A DNA stretch of 64,000 nt from Chloroflexota bacterium. GTDB taxonomy: Bacteria > Chloroflexota > Limnocylindria > Limnocylindrales > CSP1-4. Position 1 is the first letter of the stretch, and each line of letters begins with the position of its first letter. The notes beneath the pieces are model-generated. The model did not search any database. It saw only the letters and a program-made list of their open reading frames with translations, and was not told the origin of the DNA. Where the stretch lies: assembly GCA_021786265.1 (NCBI GenBank), contig JAJYNP010000260.1:23212-87211 (forward strand), given 5' to 3'. Both the position numbers and the translations under genes were made by a program. This document shows, one piece after another, positions 48,538 to 57,931 of this stretch.

Positions 48538-49829
48538 TCATCCGGGGGGGCCGCGCCCATCCCACCGCCGATCGTCATCCCGAACCCGTCGACATCGGGA
48601 TCGAGGGCGGGTCGATCGTCCGGATCGCCCCGCCGGGTGCCATCCCGGCCGCCCCGGGCACGCCCGAGCTGCGTGCCGACGGCCGGCTCGTCAGCCCGCC
48701 GCTGGTCGACCCCCACGTCCACCTCGACGCGGTCCTGACCGTCGGCGAGCCCCGGTACAACGAATCCGGCACGCTCATCGAGGGGATCCTCACCTGGGCC
48801 GAGCGCAAGCGAACTCTCACCCACGAGGACGTCAAGCGCCGCGCCCGCGAGGCGATCCTCTGGGAGGTCGCCCAGGGAACCGGCCTCATCCGCTCCCACG
48901 TGGACGTCTGCGATCCCAACCTCGTCGCCCTTCGCGCGCTCCTCGAGCTGCGCGACGAGGTGCGGGACATCGTCGAGCTCCAGCTGATCGCGTTCCCGCA
49001 GGACGGCATCCTGTCGTTCCCGGACGGCCCCGGGCTGATGCGCGAGGCGATGCGGCTGGGCTGCGACGTGATCGGCGGCATCCCGCACTACGAGTGGACC
49101 CGCGAGGACGGCGTGGCCGAGGTCCAGTTCATCTTCGACCTGGCGCGCGAGACCGGAAGGCCCATCGACCTGCACTGCGACGAGACGGACGATCCCGAGT
49201 CACGCTTCCTCGAGCACGTCGCCGCGCACACCATCCGCGAGGGCATGGGCGGCCGCGTGGTGGCCGGCCACACCACCGCGATGGGCTCGTACGACGACGC
49301 CTACGCGTTCAAGCTGATCCAGCTGCTGCGACGCTCGGGCGTGACGATCGTGGCCAACCCGCTCGACAACATCGTGCTGCAGGGCCGCTTCGACACGTAC
49401 CCCAAGCGCCGGGGCATGACGCGCGTCAAGGAGCTGGACGTGGCCGGTATCAACGTCACCTGCGGCCACGACTCGATCATGGACCCCTGGTACCCGCTGG
49501 GGCGCGGCTCGATGCTGGACGCGCTCTCGATGCTGGTGCACGTGGGCCAGATGACCGGCCGGGGCGAGCTGTTCCGAGCCTACGAGATGATCACGACGAA
49601 CCCGCTGCGCTCGTCGGGGCGCGGCGACTGGGGCGTGCGGGAGGGAGCTCCGGCCAACCTCGTGGTGTTCGACTGCGAGGACGAGGCGGAGGCGATCCGG
49701 CTGCGGCCGGCCGCGCGCTGGGTGATCCGCGGGGGGCGGCTGGTCGCCGAGACCGAGCCCGCGCGGAGCACCGTCCGCCGAACCGGCGCCGATGTGCCGG
49801 TCACGTTCGCACGACCAGGAGGAGGTTGA
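48528..49829 (+). CDS. codA: Cytosine deaminase
   Basis: 433-residue amidohydrolase. Close to E. coli CodA over the catalytic region: DPHVHLDAVL (metal HxH), DLHCDETDDPESRFLEHV (catalytic Glu), VVAGHTTAMGSYDDAYAF, FDTYPKRRGMTRVKEL, GHDSIMDPWYPLG (metal Asp). It deaminates cytosine to uracil, or a similar ring such as isocytosine or creatinine. Overlaps the preceding gene by 10 nt and is followed at 4 nt by the permease gene. Confidence 0.92.
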   Translation: MDLIIRGGRAHPTADRHPEPVDIGIEGGSIVRIAPPGAIPAAPGTPELRADGRLVSPPLVDPHVHLDAVLTVGEPRYNESGTLIEGILTWAERKRTLTHEDVKRRAREAILWEVAQGTGLIRSHVDVCDPNLVALRALLELRDEVRDIVELQLIAFPQDGILSFPDGPGLMREAMRLGCDVIGGIPHYEWTREDGVAEVQFIFDLARETGRPIDLHCDETDDPESRFLEHVAAHTIREGMGGRVVAGHTTAMGSYDDAYAFKLIQLLRRSGVTIVANPLDNIVLQGRFDTYPKRRGMTRVKELDVAGINVTCGHDSIMDPWYPLGRGSMLDALSMLVHVGQMTGRGELFRAYEMITTNPLRSSGRGDWGVREGAPANLVVFDCEDEAEAIRLRPAARWVIRGGRLVAETEPARSTVRRTGADVPVTFARPGGG

Positions 49830-49833
49830 GCCC

Positions 49834-51243
49834 ATGGAGAGGTTGAGCGCCGTGGAGGCGGTTGCGTCCGCGCGCGACACGATGCCCACCCGAGAGGGGG
49901 ACCTGACCATCGAGGGGCACGGCATCGACCCGATCCCGCTCGCCGGTCGGTACGGGTCGCTGGCCCGCGTCTTCACGGTCTGGTTCTCCCCCAACCTGGT
50001 CCCCGCGGCGTTCGCCATCGGCACGCTGGCGGCGGCCAGCTTCATCGGGCTGGGCTGGTGGGCGGGGCTGGCCGCCATCGTGATCGGGAACGTCATCTCG
50101 GCGGCGGTCGTGGGCGTCCTCGCCGCGATGGGCCCCCGCAGCGGCATGGCGCAGATCCCGGCCTCCCGGCTGCCGTTCGGCAAGACGATCGTGGTGCCCG
50201 GGGTGATCAACTGGCTCAGCACGATCGCGTGGGACGCCATCAACGCCTTCTTCGGCGCCTACGCCATCGACGTCCTGACCGGCGGGGCGATCCCCTTCCC
50301 GGTCAGCCTGGCGATCGTCATCGTCTGCCAGGCCGCGCTCTCGATCGTGGGCTACGAGGCGATCCACACCTTCGAGAAGTGGGCCGCGATCGGCCTCTTC
50401 GTGCTCTTCGCGGTGGTCACCGTCGCGGCCGCGCCGAAGATGGACTTCGCCCTGGCCGACGGGTCGGGCGCGTCGCTCGGCACGTTTGTGCTGATGACGA
50501 CGATCGCGGGCAGCTTCAACTTCGCCTGGGCGCTCTACGCGTCCGACTACACTCGCTACCTGCCGGTCAACGCCCCGGCGTCCCGGGTGTTCCTCTGGAC
50601 GTTCCTCGGCCTGGGGCTCTCCGCGGCATGGCTCGAGGCGCTCGGCCTTGCGGTCGCCAACGCGCTGGGCAACTCGACCGCGGACGCCACGCACCAGATC
50701 AACCAGATCGTCGGGGGCGGCGTCATCGGGGCGCTCGCGATGGTCGCGATCTTCGTCGGGACGGTCGCGGTCAACGCGATGAACGACTACACCGGCTCGC
50801 TCTCGCTGCTCGCGGCGGGCGTCCGCATCTGGCGCCCCATGTCCGCCGCGGCGGTCGGCGTGCTGAGCTTCGCGGCGACGCTCTACCTGTACTACGGAAA
50901 CTTCCAGACCACCTTCGAGAACTACCTGCTGCTGATCACGTACTGGATCGGCCCCTGGGCGGCGATCGTGCTGGTCGACTGGCGGCTGCGGGGCGGCCGG
51001 TTCGACGTGCGGCGCGTGGCCGACTTCGCGCGGCTGCCGTCGGGGCGGAACGCGCTGGTTGCCCTGGTCCTGGGGTTCGTGGTCTCGATCCCGTTCTTCA
51101 ACCAGACCCTGTACGTGGGTCCCGCCGCGAACGCGCTGGGCGGCGCCGATGTGACGTACGTCGTCGGGTTCGTGGTGGCGGGCGTGCTCTACTGGGCGCT
51201 CGAGCGCTCGGCGGGCCGGACGTCGGTGCCGGAGACGGCGTAG
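49834..51243 (+). CDS. codB: Cytosine/purine permease (NCS1 family)
   Basis: 469 residues, about twelve transmembrane helices, NCS1 fold. The N-terminal GRYGSLARVFTVWFSPNLVPAAFAIGTL and MAQIPASRLPFGKTI are family signatures; YASDYTRYLP (helix 6-7) is conserved in CodB-like proteins. AGGAGGAGG lies upstream of ATG 49834. It imports the substrate for the cytosine deaminase and thus closes the operon. Confidence 0.93.
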   Translation: MERLSAVEAVASARDTMPTREGDLTIEGHGIDPIPLAGRYGSLARVFTVWFSPNLVPAAFAIGTLAAASFIGLGWWAGLAAIVIGNVISAAVVGVLAAMGPRSGMAQIPASRLPFGKTIVVPGVINWLSTIAWDAINAFFGAYAIDVLTGGAIPFPVSLAIVIVCQAALSIVGYEAIHTFEKWAAIGLFVLFAVVTVAAAPKMDFALADGSGASLGTFVLMTTIAGSFNFAWALYASDYTRYLPVNAPASRVFLWTFLGLGLSAAWLEALGLAVANALGNSTADATHQINQIVGGGVIGALAMVAIFVGTVAVNAMNDYTGSLSLLAAGVRIWRPMSAAAVGVLSFAATLYLYYGNFQTTFENYLLLITYWIGPWAAIVLVDWRLRGGRFDVRRVADFARLPSGRNALVALVLGFVVSIPFFNQTLYVGPAANALGGADVTYVVGFVVAGVLYWALERSAGRTSVPETA

Positions 51244-51278
51244 CGGCCGTCCCGACCGGTGGCGGCCATCGGGGCCAG

Positions 51279-51440
51279 TCCAGCGTGCTGCGCCGGATGG
51301 GCCGCGACGCGGAGGCCGCGGCCGCCTACCGCCGCGCGGCCGAGCTGGCCACGACCGCTCCCGAACGGGCGTTCCTCGCCCGACGCCTGGCGGAGACCGC
51401 GGGACGAACCCCGGACGACGCCTCGCCGGGGTCCGCCTGA
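51279..51440 (+). pseudogene. C-terminal remnant of an ECF sigma factor (DUF6596 type)
   Basis: LRRMGRDAEAAAAYRRAAEL and TTAPERAFLARRLAE form the TPR-like C-terminus of long ECF sigma factors with a DUF6596 tail. About 50 residues remain; the sigma-2/sigma-4 domains are gone and the frame starts in the codB 3' region. These sigma factors typically pair with YciI proteins; an intact YciI lies far away at 11687. Confidence 0.7.
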
Positions 51441-51506
51441 CGCGCGAGCGACCCTCCGGGCCGACCCTCCGCGGCCGCCGACCGCTCCGGGCGGTTCCCC
51501 CGCCCG

Positions 51507-52631
51507 TCAGTCCCCCAGGCAGGTGCCCACGCGGCGGGCGGTCGCCACCCAGGAGTGGTCGGGCGGGACCGTCCGGCGCTTGCCGGCGACCTCGTCGAGC
51601 GCGACCGGCACGGCCCCGTCGCCCCGGGCCGCCACCATGACCCCGAACGTGCCCTGCTCGATGAGCTCGGCCGCGGCGGTGCCCAGCCGCGTGGCCAGCA
51701 GCCGGTCGACGGGCGAGGGCGTTCCGCCGCGCTGCACGTAGCCCAGGATGGTAACCCGCGACTCCAGCCCGGTCAGCTCCTCCAGCTGTCGCGCCAGCCG
51801 CAGCGTGGCTCCGGCGTGCGCGGCTTCCAGCGCCGCCAGCTCGGCGTCGGCCGCCTCTCGCTCGTGGGCGCCCGACGCCGCGCTCCGCCGTGCCTCGGCG
51901 GCCCGGTAGGCCAGCGTGTCCTCCGCGTTCCGGGCGCCCTCCGCCACGGCGACGATGCTGAAATTGGTGCCGCGCCGGCTTCGGCGGCGTATGGCGTCGG
52001 CGATGCTCTCGATCTGGTACGGGATCTCGGGGATCAGGATGACGTCGGCCCCTCCCGCCAGGCCGGCGCCCAGTGCCAGCCAGCCGGCCCGGTGACCCAT
52101 GAGCTCGGCGACGATGATGCGATGGTGGCTGTGCGCGGTGGAGTGCAGCCGGTCGATGGCCTCGGTGGCCACCTCGAGCGCCGTGGCGTAGCCGACGGTC
52201 GCATCGGTCATGGCGACGTCGTTGTCGATCGTCTTGGGCAGGGTGATGACGTTGAGGCCCGCGCGGACGAGGCGCAGGGCGTTGCGCTGCGTCCCGCCGC
52301 CGCCCAGGCACGCGATGGCGTCGAGGTGGTTGCGGGCGTAGTGCTTCACGATCGCGTCGGTCACGTCCACGGTCTGGCCGTCGATCGCCATGCGGTGCGG
52401 CTTGTCCCGGCTGGTGCCGAGGATCGTGCCGCCCACGGTCAGGATGCCCGCGAGGGTCGTGCCGTTGAGCCGGAGGCGCCGGTCCTCGGCCAGGCCCCGG
52501 AACCCATCCCGGAACCCGACTACCTGGATGCCGCGCCCGAGGGCGGCCTTGCCCAGTCCGCGGATGGCGGCGTTGAGCCCGGGGCTGTCGCCTCCGGCGG
52601 TCAGGATGCCGACGCGCTTGATCGCGGCCAT
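51507..52631 (-). CDS. pfkA: 6-phosphofructokinase family enzyme
   Basis: 374 residues from ATG 52631. [20 protein letters not shown] (nucleotide loop), [15 protein letters not shown] (position of the GGDGT/GGDDT phosphoryl-donor motif), [18 protein letters not shown] (catalytic Asp), [15 protein letters not shown] and [14 protein letters not shown]. The donor loop reads GGGGT rather than GGDGS, while PKTIDND has the Lys usual in pyrophosphate enzymes, so ATP versus pyrophosphate use is ambiguous. An Ala/Glu insertion (about 245-275) is extra. Confidence 0.92.
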   Translation of the reverse strand: MAAIKRVGILTAGGDSPGLNAAIRGLGKAALGRGIQVVGFRDGFRGLAEDRRLRLNGTTLAGILTVGGTILGTSRDKPHRMAIDGQTVDVTDAIVKHYARNHLDAIACLGGGGTQRNALRLVRAGLNVITLPKTIDNDVAMTDATVGYATALEVATEAIDRLHSTAHSHHRIIVAELMGHRAGWLALGAGLAGGADVILIPEIPYQIESIADAIRRRSRRGTNFSIVAVAEGARNAEDTLAYRAAEARRSAASGAHEREAADAELAALEAAHAGATLRLARQLEELTGLESRVTILGYVQRGGTPSPVDRLLATRLGTAAAELIEQGTFGVMVAARGDGAVPVALDEVAGKRRTVPPDHSWVATARRVGTCLGD

Positions 52632-52906
52632 GCTGCACGCTCCGCTGGCGGAACCGGCGATCGCGGACGCGATCCCCTCGTCGGGGCCGAGGATACGCGG
52701 GTGGCGAGGGCGCGGGTCGCCGCGGATCGGCGCCGGATCGGCGGCAGCCACGGGGCGGCAGCGGCCGCGAGCTGCCGCGGGTCGGCGGCAGCCACGGGCC
52801 CGGACATGGCGGCACCCGGGCGCGGTGGAGGCAACCCGGGCGCCACGGCATGACAGGCCCGACCCCCGCGCGGACGTCGCCCGCACCGCGGAGGCGTCGT
52901 CGGCGA
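52632..52906. other. Intergenic region between glnA and pfk
   Basis: 275 bases with repeated GGCAGCCACGGG-type segments (52740-52805). No gene seen; it probably contains the pfk promoter and the end of the glnA transcript. Confidence 0.4.
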
Positions 52907-54367
52907 TCAGGCCTCGCTGTACAGGTAGAACTCGTAGGGGTGCGGCCGCAGCGCCACCTGCCTGGCCGAGTCGCGCCGGAACGTCAGGTGCGCATCGAGC
53001 ACGTCGGGCGTGAAGACGTCGCCCCGGAGCAGGTAGTCGTGGTCGTCCTCGAGCGCGTCGAGCGCCTCCTCGAGCGACCCGGGCGTGCCCGCGATCCCGG
53101 CGCGCTCCTCTGCCGGCAGCTCGTAGATGTCCTTGTCGACCGGCGCCGGCGGCTCGATCCGGTTGATGATCCCGTCGATTCCGGCCATGAGCTGTGCGGA
53201 GAACGAGAGGTACGGGTTACACGTGGGATCCGGCGACCGGAACTCCAGACGACGCGCACCGGGCGTGGTGAAGTAGGTCGGGATGCGGATGCAGGCCGAT
53301 CGGTTGCGCTGCGAGTAGACGAGGTTGATGGGCGCCTCGTAGCCGGGAACCAGCCGCCGGTACGAGTTGGTCGTGGGGGCCGCGAAGGCGAGGACGGACT
53401 TCGCGTGCGCGAGCAATCCGCCGATGTAGTGACGCGCCGTCTCCGAGAGCAGCGCGTACCCGTCGGGGTCGTAGAAGACGTTGGAGTCGCCGTTCCACAG
53501 GCTCTGGTGAGTGTGCATGCCCGAGCCGTTGTCGCCGAAGAGCGGCTTGGGCATGAACGTCGCCACGTGTCCGCTCTGTGCCGCCGTGTTCTTGACGACG
53601 TACTTGTACTTGAGCACCCGGTCCGCCGTGTCGACCAGCGTCCCGTAGCGGATGTCGATCTCGGCCTGGCCCGGGCCGCCCACCTCGTGGTGGTGCACCT
53701 CCACGTCGATCCCCGCCTGGATCAGCTTCAGCACGATCTCCGAGCGCAGGTCCTGGAACTTGTCGAGCGGCGGGACGGGGAAGTACCCCTCCTTCGGTCG
53801 CGGGCGGTGCGCCAGGTTCGCGGTCCCATTGCGGCCGGAGTTCCAGATCCCCTCGTCGGAGTCGATCTCGTAGAAGCCGCGGTACCCGGTCTGGTCGAAG
53901 GTCAGCGAGCCGAAGATGTAGAACTCGATCTCGGGACCCCAGTACGCCGTCTGCGCGATCCCGGATCGGGCCAGGAACGCTTCCGCCTTGCGGCCGACGT
54001 AGCGGGGATCCCGCGAGTACGGCTCGCGCGAGCCCGGCTCCACCACGTCGCACACCAGGGCGAGTGTGGGCACCCGCAGCACCGGGTCGACGAACGCCGT
54101 GGTCGGATCGGGCATCAGCAGCATGTCGCTCTCGTGGATCTGCTGGAAGCCGCGGATGCTCGAGCCGTCGAAGCCGATGCCGTCCGAGAACAGGTCCCGG
54201 GTCAGCTCCTTCACCGGGATCGAGAAGTGTTGCCACTGCCCTGGCATGTCCGCGAAGCGCAGGTCGACGATCGCCACGCCCGACTCGCGGGCGAGCTGCA
54301 GGACGTCGCCCACGCTCTCGGTGCGAGGAGGAAGCCCGGTCGCGGGGAGCTCGAATGCGGTCGCCAT
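52907..54367 (-). CDS. glnA: Glutamine synthetase, type I
   Basis: 486 residues. Landmarks: [74 protein letters not shown] and [13 protein letters not shown]. It makes glutamine from glutamate, ammonia and [12 protein letters not shown] retains the tyrosine that is adenylylated in GSI-beta enzymes, so covalent control is possible. Stand-alone gene. Confidence 0.97.
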   Translation of the reverse strand: MATAFELPATGLPPRTESVGDVLQLARESGVAIVDLRFADMPGQWQHFSIPVKELTRDLFSDGIGFDGSSIRGFQQIHESDMLLMPDPTTAFVDPVLRVPTLALVCDVVEPGSREPYSRDPRYVGRKAEAFLARSGIAQTAYWGPEIEFYIFGSLTFDQTGYRGFYEIDSDEGIWNSGRNGTANLAHRPRPKEGYFPVPPLDKFQDLRSEIVLKLIQAGIDVEVHHHEVGGPGQAEIDIRYGTLVDTADRVLKYKYVVKNTAAQSGHVATFMPKPLFGDNGSGMHTHQSLWNGDSNVFYDPDGYALLSETARHYIGGLLAHAKSVLAFAAPTTNSYRRLVPGYEAPINLVYSQRNRSACIRIPTYFTTPGARRLEFRSPDPTCNPYLSFSAQLMAGIDGIINRIEPPAPVDKDIYELPAEERAGIAGTPGSLEEALDALEDDHDYLLRGDVFTPDVLDAHLTFRRDSARQVALRPHPYEFYLYSEA

Positions 54368-54546
54368 GTCGGGACGCTCCTTCGATGTCGGCCATCCGGG
54401 GCCTGGGTGCCTGCCGGGCACGGGAGTCCCGGCGGGACGCTGGCTGACGCTGCCGATGTCACGCTAGGCCGGGGCCGGCACGAGTACTGCCGTGGATCCG
54501 CCGAGGCAGGGTTGCCGATGGGTTACGGCGCGCGGCCGCACAGTCC

Positions 54547-55317
54547 CTACTGTGCCGTCCACCCTCCGTCGAGCGGCAGGATCGCTCCGGTCACGAGGGC
54601 CGCCGCGCGCGACGCGAGGAACACCACGGCCGCGGCCACGTCTGCCGTGGTGCCCACCCGGCCCAGCGGGATCCGTGCCAGGACGTCGGCGAGGAACGCC
54701 GGATCGTCGAGGCGCTCGGCCGTGCCCGGCGTGTAGATCCAGGTGGGGGCGATGGCGTTGACCGTGACGCCGGACGCGGACCACTCGAGCGCGAGCACCT
54801 TCGTCAGCATGTGGACGCCGCCCTTGCTCGCCGAGTAGACGGCGTGGCGACGGATGCCGACGATGCCGGCCTGCGAACCGATGTTGACGATCCGCCCGTA
54901 GCCCCGCTCGAGCATGTGGCGGGCGACGGCCTGGGACGTGAAGAAGAGCCCACGCAGGTTGACCGCCATCATCTCGTCCCAGTCGGCCTCGGTGACGTCG
55001 ATCGCGTCGTGGTTCGCGCCGAGCCCGGCGTTGTTGACCAGGATGTCGATGCGTCCCAGCCGGGCAACCGCGACGTCGACGGTCACGCGCGTGCGCTCGA
55101 CGTCGCGGACGTCGAGCACGAGCGGCTCGATGCGGCCGGGCGCGCCGGTCGCGCCGGTCGGTTCGGCGGCAGCGTCGAACGCGGCGAGGTCCCGAACGCC
55201 CGCCAGCACGTGTACACCGCACGCGGCAAGCGTCAGTGCGATGTCGCGGCCGATCCCCCGGCTCGCGCCGGTGACCAGCGCAACCTGGCCTGACAGGTCG
55301 AAGTCCGGTGGTTCCAT
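54547..55317 (-). CDS. Short-chain dehydrogenase/reductase
   Basis: 256 residues from ATG 55317. TGASRGIGRDIALTLA (NAD(P) loop), LVNNAGLGANHDAIDV, GRIVNIGSQAGIV with Ser, and the active-site pair YSASKGG. Classical SDR ending PLDGGWTAQ. Divergent from the marR gene (about 195 bp between starts). Substrate unknown. Confidence 0.95.
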   Translation of the reverse strand: MEPPDFDLSGQVALVTGASRGIGRDIALTLAACGVHVLAGVRDLAAFDAAAEPTGATGAPGRIEPLVLDVRDVERTRVTVDVAVARLGRIDILVNNAGLGANHDAIDVTEADWDEMMAVNLRGLFFTSQAVARHMLERGYGRIVNIGSQAGIVGIRRHAVYSASKGGVHMLTKVLALEWSASGVTVNAIAPTWIYTPGTAERLDDPAFLADVLARIPLGRVGTTADVAAAVVFLASRAAALVTGAILPLDGGWTAQ

Positions 55318-55476
55318 GAGGCTCCTCCACTCGCCGGGTGGGTCACGCTGGCTCCGGTCATCGCGTGCTCCCGGGGATCGCGCCCGCGTCGCCTGGTGCA
55401 AGGGTGACACGGTGCCCGGGCGCCCGTCGCTCGCCGCCGCGGACCGCAGCCCTCGCTCTGGCCCCTGCAGGGGCAG

Positions 55477-55525
55477 TTGCGCATCCGGACCACATCGGTT
55501 ATACATTCAGCATGACATTGAATGT
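55477..55525 (+). promoter_or_regulatory. Leaderless promoter and MarR operator
   Basis: -35 TTGCGC (55477-55482), 17-bp spacer, -10 TATACA (55500-55505), 6 nt, ATG at 55512. ACATTCA (55503-55509) and TGAATGT (55519-55525) form an inverted repeat around the start codon, a typical MarR autoregulatory site. Confidence 0.7.
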
Positions 55526-56201
55526 CTTCGAAGAACGAAGCACAGGCCCGGACGAGGACACGCCGGCAGGCGGCGCCGCCGGTCTGCCCGACCCTGGGAC
55601 CGGCGATGCGCGCCGACCGGTCAGCGACGAGCTGCTCGACGAGCTGACGGCGTGGCCGCCGCGCGACCGCGTCGGCATGTTCCGCAACTGGCACCGCGGC
55701 GCCCTCAGTCTCATCCAGCTGAACGTGGTGGCCGTGCTCGAAGCAGAGGGTCCGCTGCCGATGAGTCGCCTGGCCGACGAGCTGGACGTCTCGGTGGCGA
55801 GCGCGACCGGCATCGTGGATCGCATGGAGCGTCGCGGGCTGGTCCAGCGGCGGCACGCCACCGACGACCGGCGCGTGGTGGCCGTCCACCTGACGGAGCA
55901 GAGCGGGGCCATCTTCCGCGATATCGCGGCCCGCCGGCGGGAGCACCTCGCCCGCATGCTCGGCGAGCTGACGGAGGAGGAGCTGGCCGGCTTCCTCAAG
56001 GGCATCCGCGCGATCCGGACGGCCCGGCAGCGCCTGGGTGGCACGCATGACCCGGGAGCCGCGCCCGAACCGGGAGCCGCGCCCGACCCGGACACGGCGT
56101 CCGACCCGGGAGCCGCGCCCGACCCGGACACGGCGTCCGACTGCGGACCTGCAGGCGGCCCACCAGAGCCACGCATCGTGGAGAGCAGGGACCCAGACTG
56201 A
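55512..56201 (+). CDS. MarR-family regulator of the ABC exporter
   Basis: 229 residues from ATG 55512. Winged helix: GALSLIQLNVVAVLEAEG, MSRLADELDVSVASATGIVDRMERRGLVQRRHATDDRRVVAVHLT. The C-terminal ~55 residues are two copies of a 12-residue Pro/Asp/Ala repeat (DNA period 36 bp), probably disordered. Its stop overlaps the first ABC gene, so it heads that operon and probably derepresses it on binding a drug-like ligand. Confidence 0.92.
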   Translation: MTLNVFEERSTGPDEDTPAGGAAGLPDPGTGDARRPVSDELLDELTAWPPRDRVGMFRNWHRGALSLIQLNVVAVLEAEGPLPMSRLADELDVSVASATGIVDRMERRGLVQRRHATDDRRVVAVHLTEQSGAIFRDIAARRREHLARMLGELTEEELAGFLKGIRAIRTARQRLGGTHDPGAAPEPGAAPDPDTASDPGAAPDPDTASDCGPAGGPPEPRIVESRDPD

Positions 56202-57931
56202 TGACCAGACTCCTGACCAGGTTCCTCCTGCCCTACCGGCAGCAGCTGCTGCTGGTGGTCGCCCTGCTGACCGTCCAGGCGGTCGCCAACCTGTACCTCC
56301 CGAACCTCTATGCCGACATCATCGACAACGGCGTGGCCAAGGGCGACACGAACTACATCATGCACACCGGCGGGCTGATGCTCGCGGTGACCCTGCTGCT
56401 GGCGGCCTGCGCGATCGTCGCCATCTACTTCGCGTCGCGGACGGCGATGGCCTTCGGGCGGGACGTCCGCGGCGCCGTGTTCCGCAAGGTGCTGGCGTTC
56501 TCGCAGGTGGAGACGAACGTCTTCGGGACGCCGTCGCTGATCACCCGCAACACCAACGACGTGCAGCAGGTGCAGATGATGATCGTGATGGCGCTGACCG
56601 TCATGATCCTGGCCCCCATCATGGCCGTCGGCGGCGTGATCATGGCCCTTCACGAGGACGTGCCGCTCTCGAGCGTCCTCGTCATCATCGTGCCGCTCAT
56701 GGCCCTGGTACTGGGCGGCCTGGTGTCGCGGGCGATGCCGCTGTTCCGGGTGATGCAGGTCAAGATCGACCGTATCAACCGGGTCATGCGCGAGTACCTC
56801 GACGGCGTGCGCGTGATCCGCGCCTTCGTGCGAACTGAGCACGAGGAGCGCCGCTTCGAGGACGCCAACCGCGACCTGACCGACACCGCCCTGCGCGTCA
56901 ACCGGCTCTTCGCGCTGATGATCCCCTCGCTCTTCGGGATCATGAACCTCTCGAGCGTGGCCATCATGTGGTTCGGCGGGCTGCGCATCAACAACGGCGA
57001 GATGCCGATCGGCAACCTGATGGCCTTCCTCCAGTACGTCATGCAGATCCTCTTCTCGGTGATGATGGCGACGGTCATGTTCGTGATGGTGCCCCGCGCC
57101 GCCGCCTCGGCCGAACGGATCGCGCAGGTGCTCGACACGGACATCAGCCTCCACGATCCACCCGAGCCGGCGCCCGTGACGGCCGCCATCGGGCTGGTCG
57201 AATTCCGCGGCGTCGAGTTCCTCTACCCGGGCGCGGAAGACGCGGTCCTGCGCGACATCTCGTTCGTCGCCCGGCCCGGCACCACCACGGCCCTCGTGGG
57301 CAGCACGGGGAGCGGCAAGTCCACGCTGATCAACCTGCTGCCGCGCTTCTACGACGCGACCGCCGGGAGCGTCCTGATCGACGGGGTAGACGTCCGGGAC
57401 ATCCCCCAGGAGGACCTCTGGCGCCTCATGGGCCTGGTGCCGCAGCGGGCGTTCCTGTTCAGCGGCACCGTGGCGAGCAACCTGCGCTACGGCAACGAGG
57501 ACGCCGGCGACGAGGAGCTGTGGCGGGCGCTCACCATCGCCCAGGCACGCGACTTCGTGGCCGAGATGCCGGGGCAGCTCGACGCCGCGATCGACCAGGG
57601 CGGCACCAACGTGTCGGGCGGCCAGCGCCAGCGCCTGGCCATCGCACGCGCCATCGTCAAGCGACCGCGGATCTACATCTTCGACGAGAGCTTCTCCGCG
57701 CTGGACTTCAAGACCGACCTGAACCTGCGCATGGCCCTGCAGCCCGAGACCCGTGGGGCCACCGTCTTCATCGTGTCCCAGCGCGTGGGCACGATCATGC
57801 ATGCCGACCAGATCGTGGTGCTCGACAGCGGCGCGATCGCCGGCATCGGCACCCACGAGGAGCTGATGGAGACCTGTGAGACGTATCGCGAGATCGTCTA
57901 CTCGCAGCTGACCCGGGAGGAAGTCGCGTGA
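56201..57931 (+). CDS. ABC exporter half 1 (TMD-NBD)
   Basis: 576 residues: six transmembrane helices (residues ~15-300) and an NBD with Walker A GSTGSGKST, Q-loop VPQRAFLFSG, signature NVSGGQRQRLAIARAI and Walker B IYIFDESFSALD. With the next gene it forms a heterodimeric multidrug/lipid exporter of the TmrAB/BmrCD type. Overlaps marR by 1 nt and the partner gene by 4 nt. Confidence 0.95.
   Translation: MTRLLTRFLLPYRQQLLLVVALLTVQAVANLYLPNLYADIIDNGVAKGDTNYIMHTGGLMLAVTLLLAACAIVAIYFASRTAMAFGRDVRGAVFRKVLAFSQVETNVFGTPSLITRNTNDVQQVQMMIVMALTVMILAPIMAVGGVIMALHEDVPLSSVLVIIVPLMALVLGGLVSRAMPLFRVMQVKIDRINRVMREYLDGVRVIRAFVRTEHEERRFEDANRDLTDTALRVNRLFALMIPSLFGIMNLSSVAIMWFGGLRINNGEMPIGNLMAFLQYVMQILFSVMMATVMFVMVPRAAASAERIAQVLDTDISLHDPPEPAPVTAAIGLVEFRGVEFLYPGAEDAVLRDISFVARPGTTTALVGSTGSGKSTLINLLPRFYDATAGSVLIDGVDVRDIPQEDLWRLMGLVPQRAFLFSGTVASNLRYGNEDAGDEELWRALTIAQARDFVAEMPGQLDAAIDQGGTNVSGGQRQRLAIARAIVKRPRIYIFDESFSALDFKTDLNLRMALQPETRGATVFIVSQRVGTIMHADQIVVLDSGAIAGIGTHEELMETCETYREIVYSQLTREEVA

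Noticed and set aside
49801..52851. A ~1000-codon reverse frame across codB and pfk
   Set aside because: Antisense to codB and out of frame with pfk; Arg/Gly/Asp/His-rich with no family features.
55499..57856. A 785-codon reverse frame opposite marR and the first ABC half
   Set aside because: Low-complexity His/Asp/Gly/Arg translation typical of antisense to GC-rich membrane protein genes.
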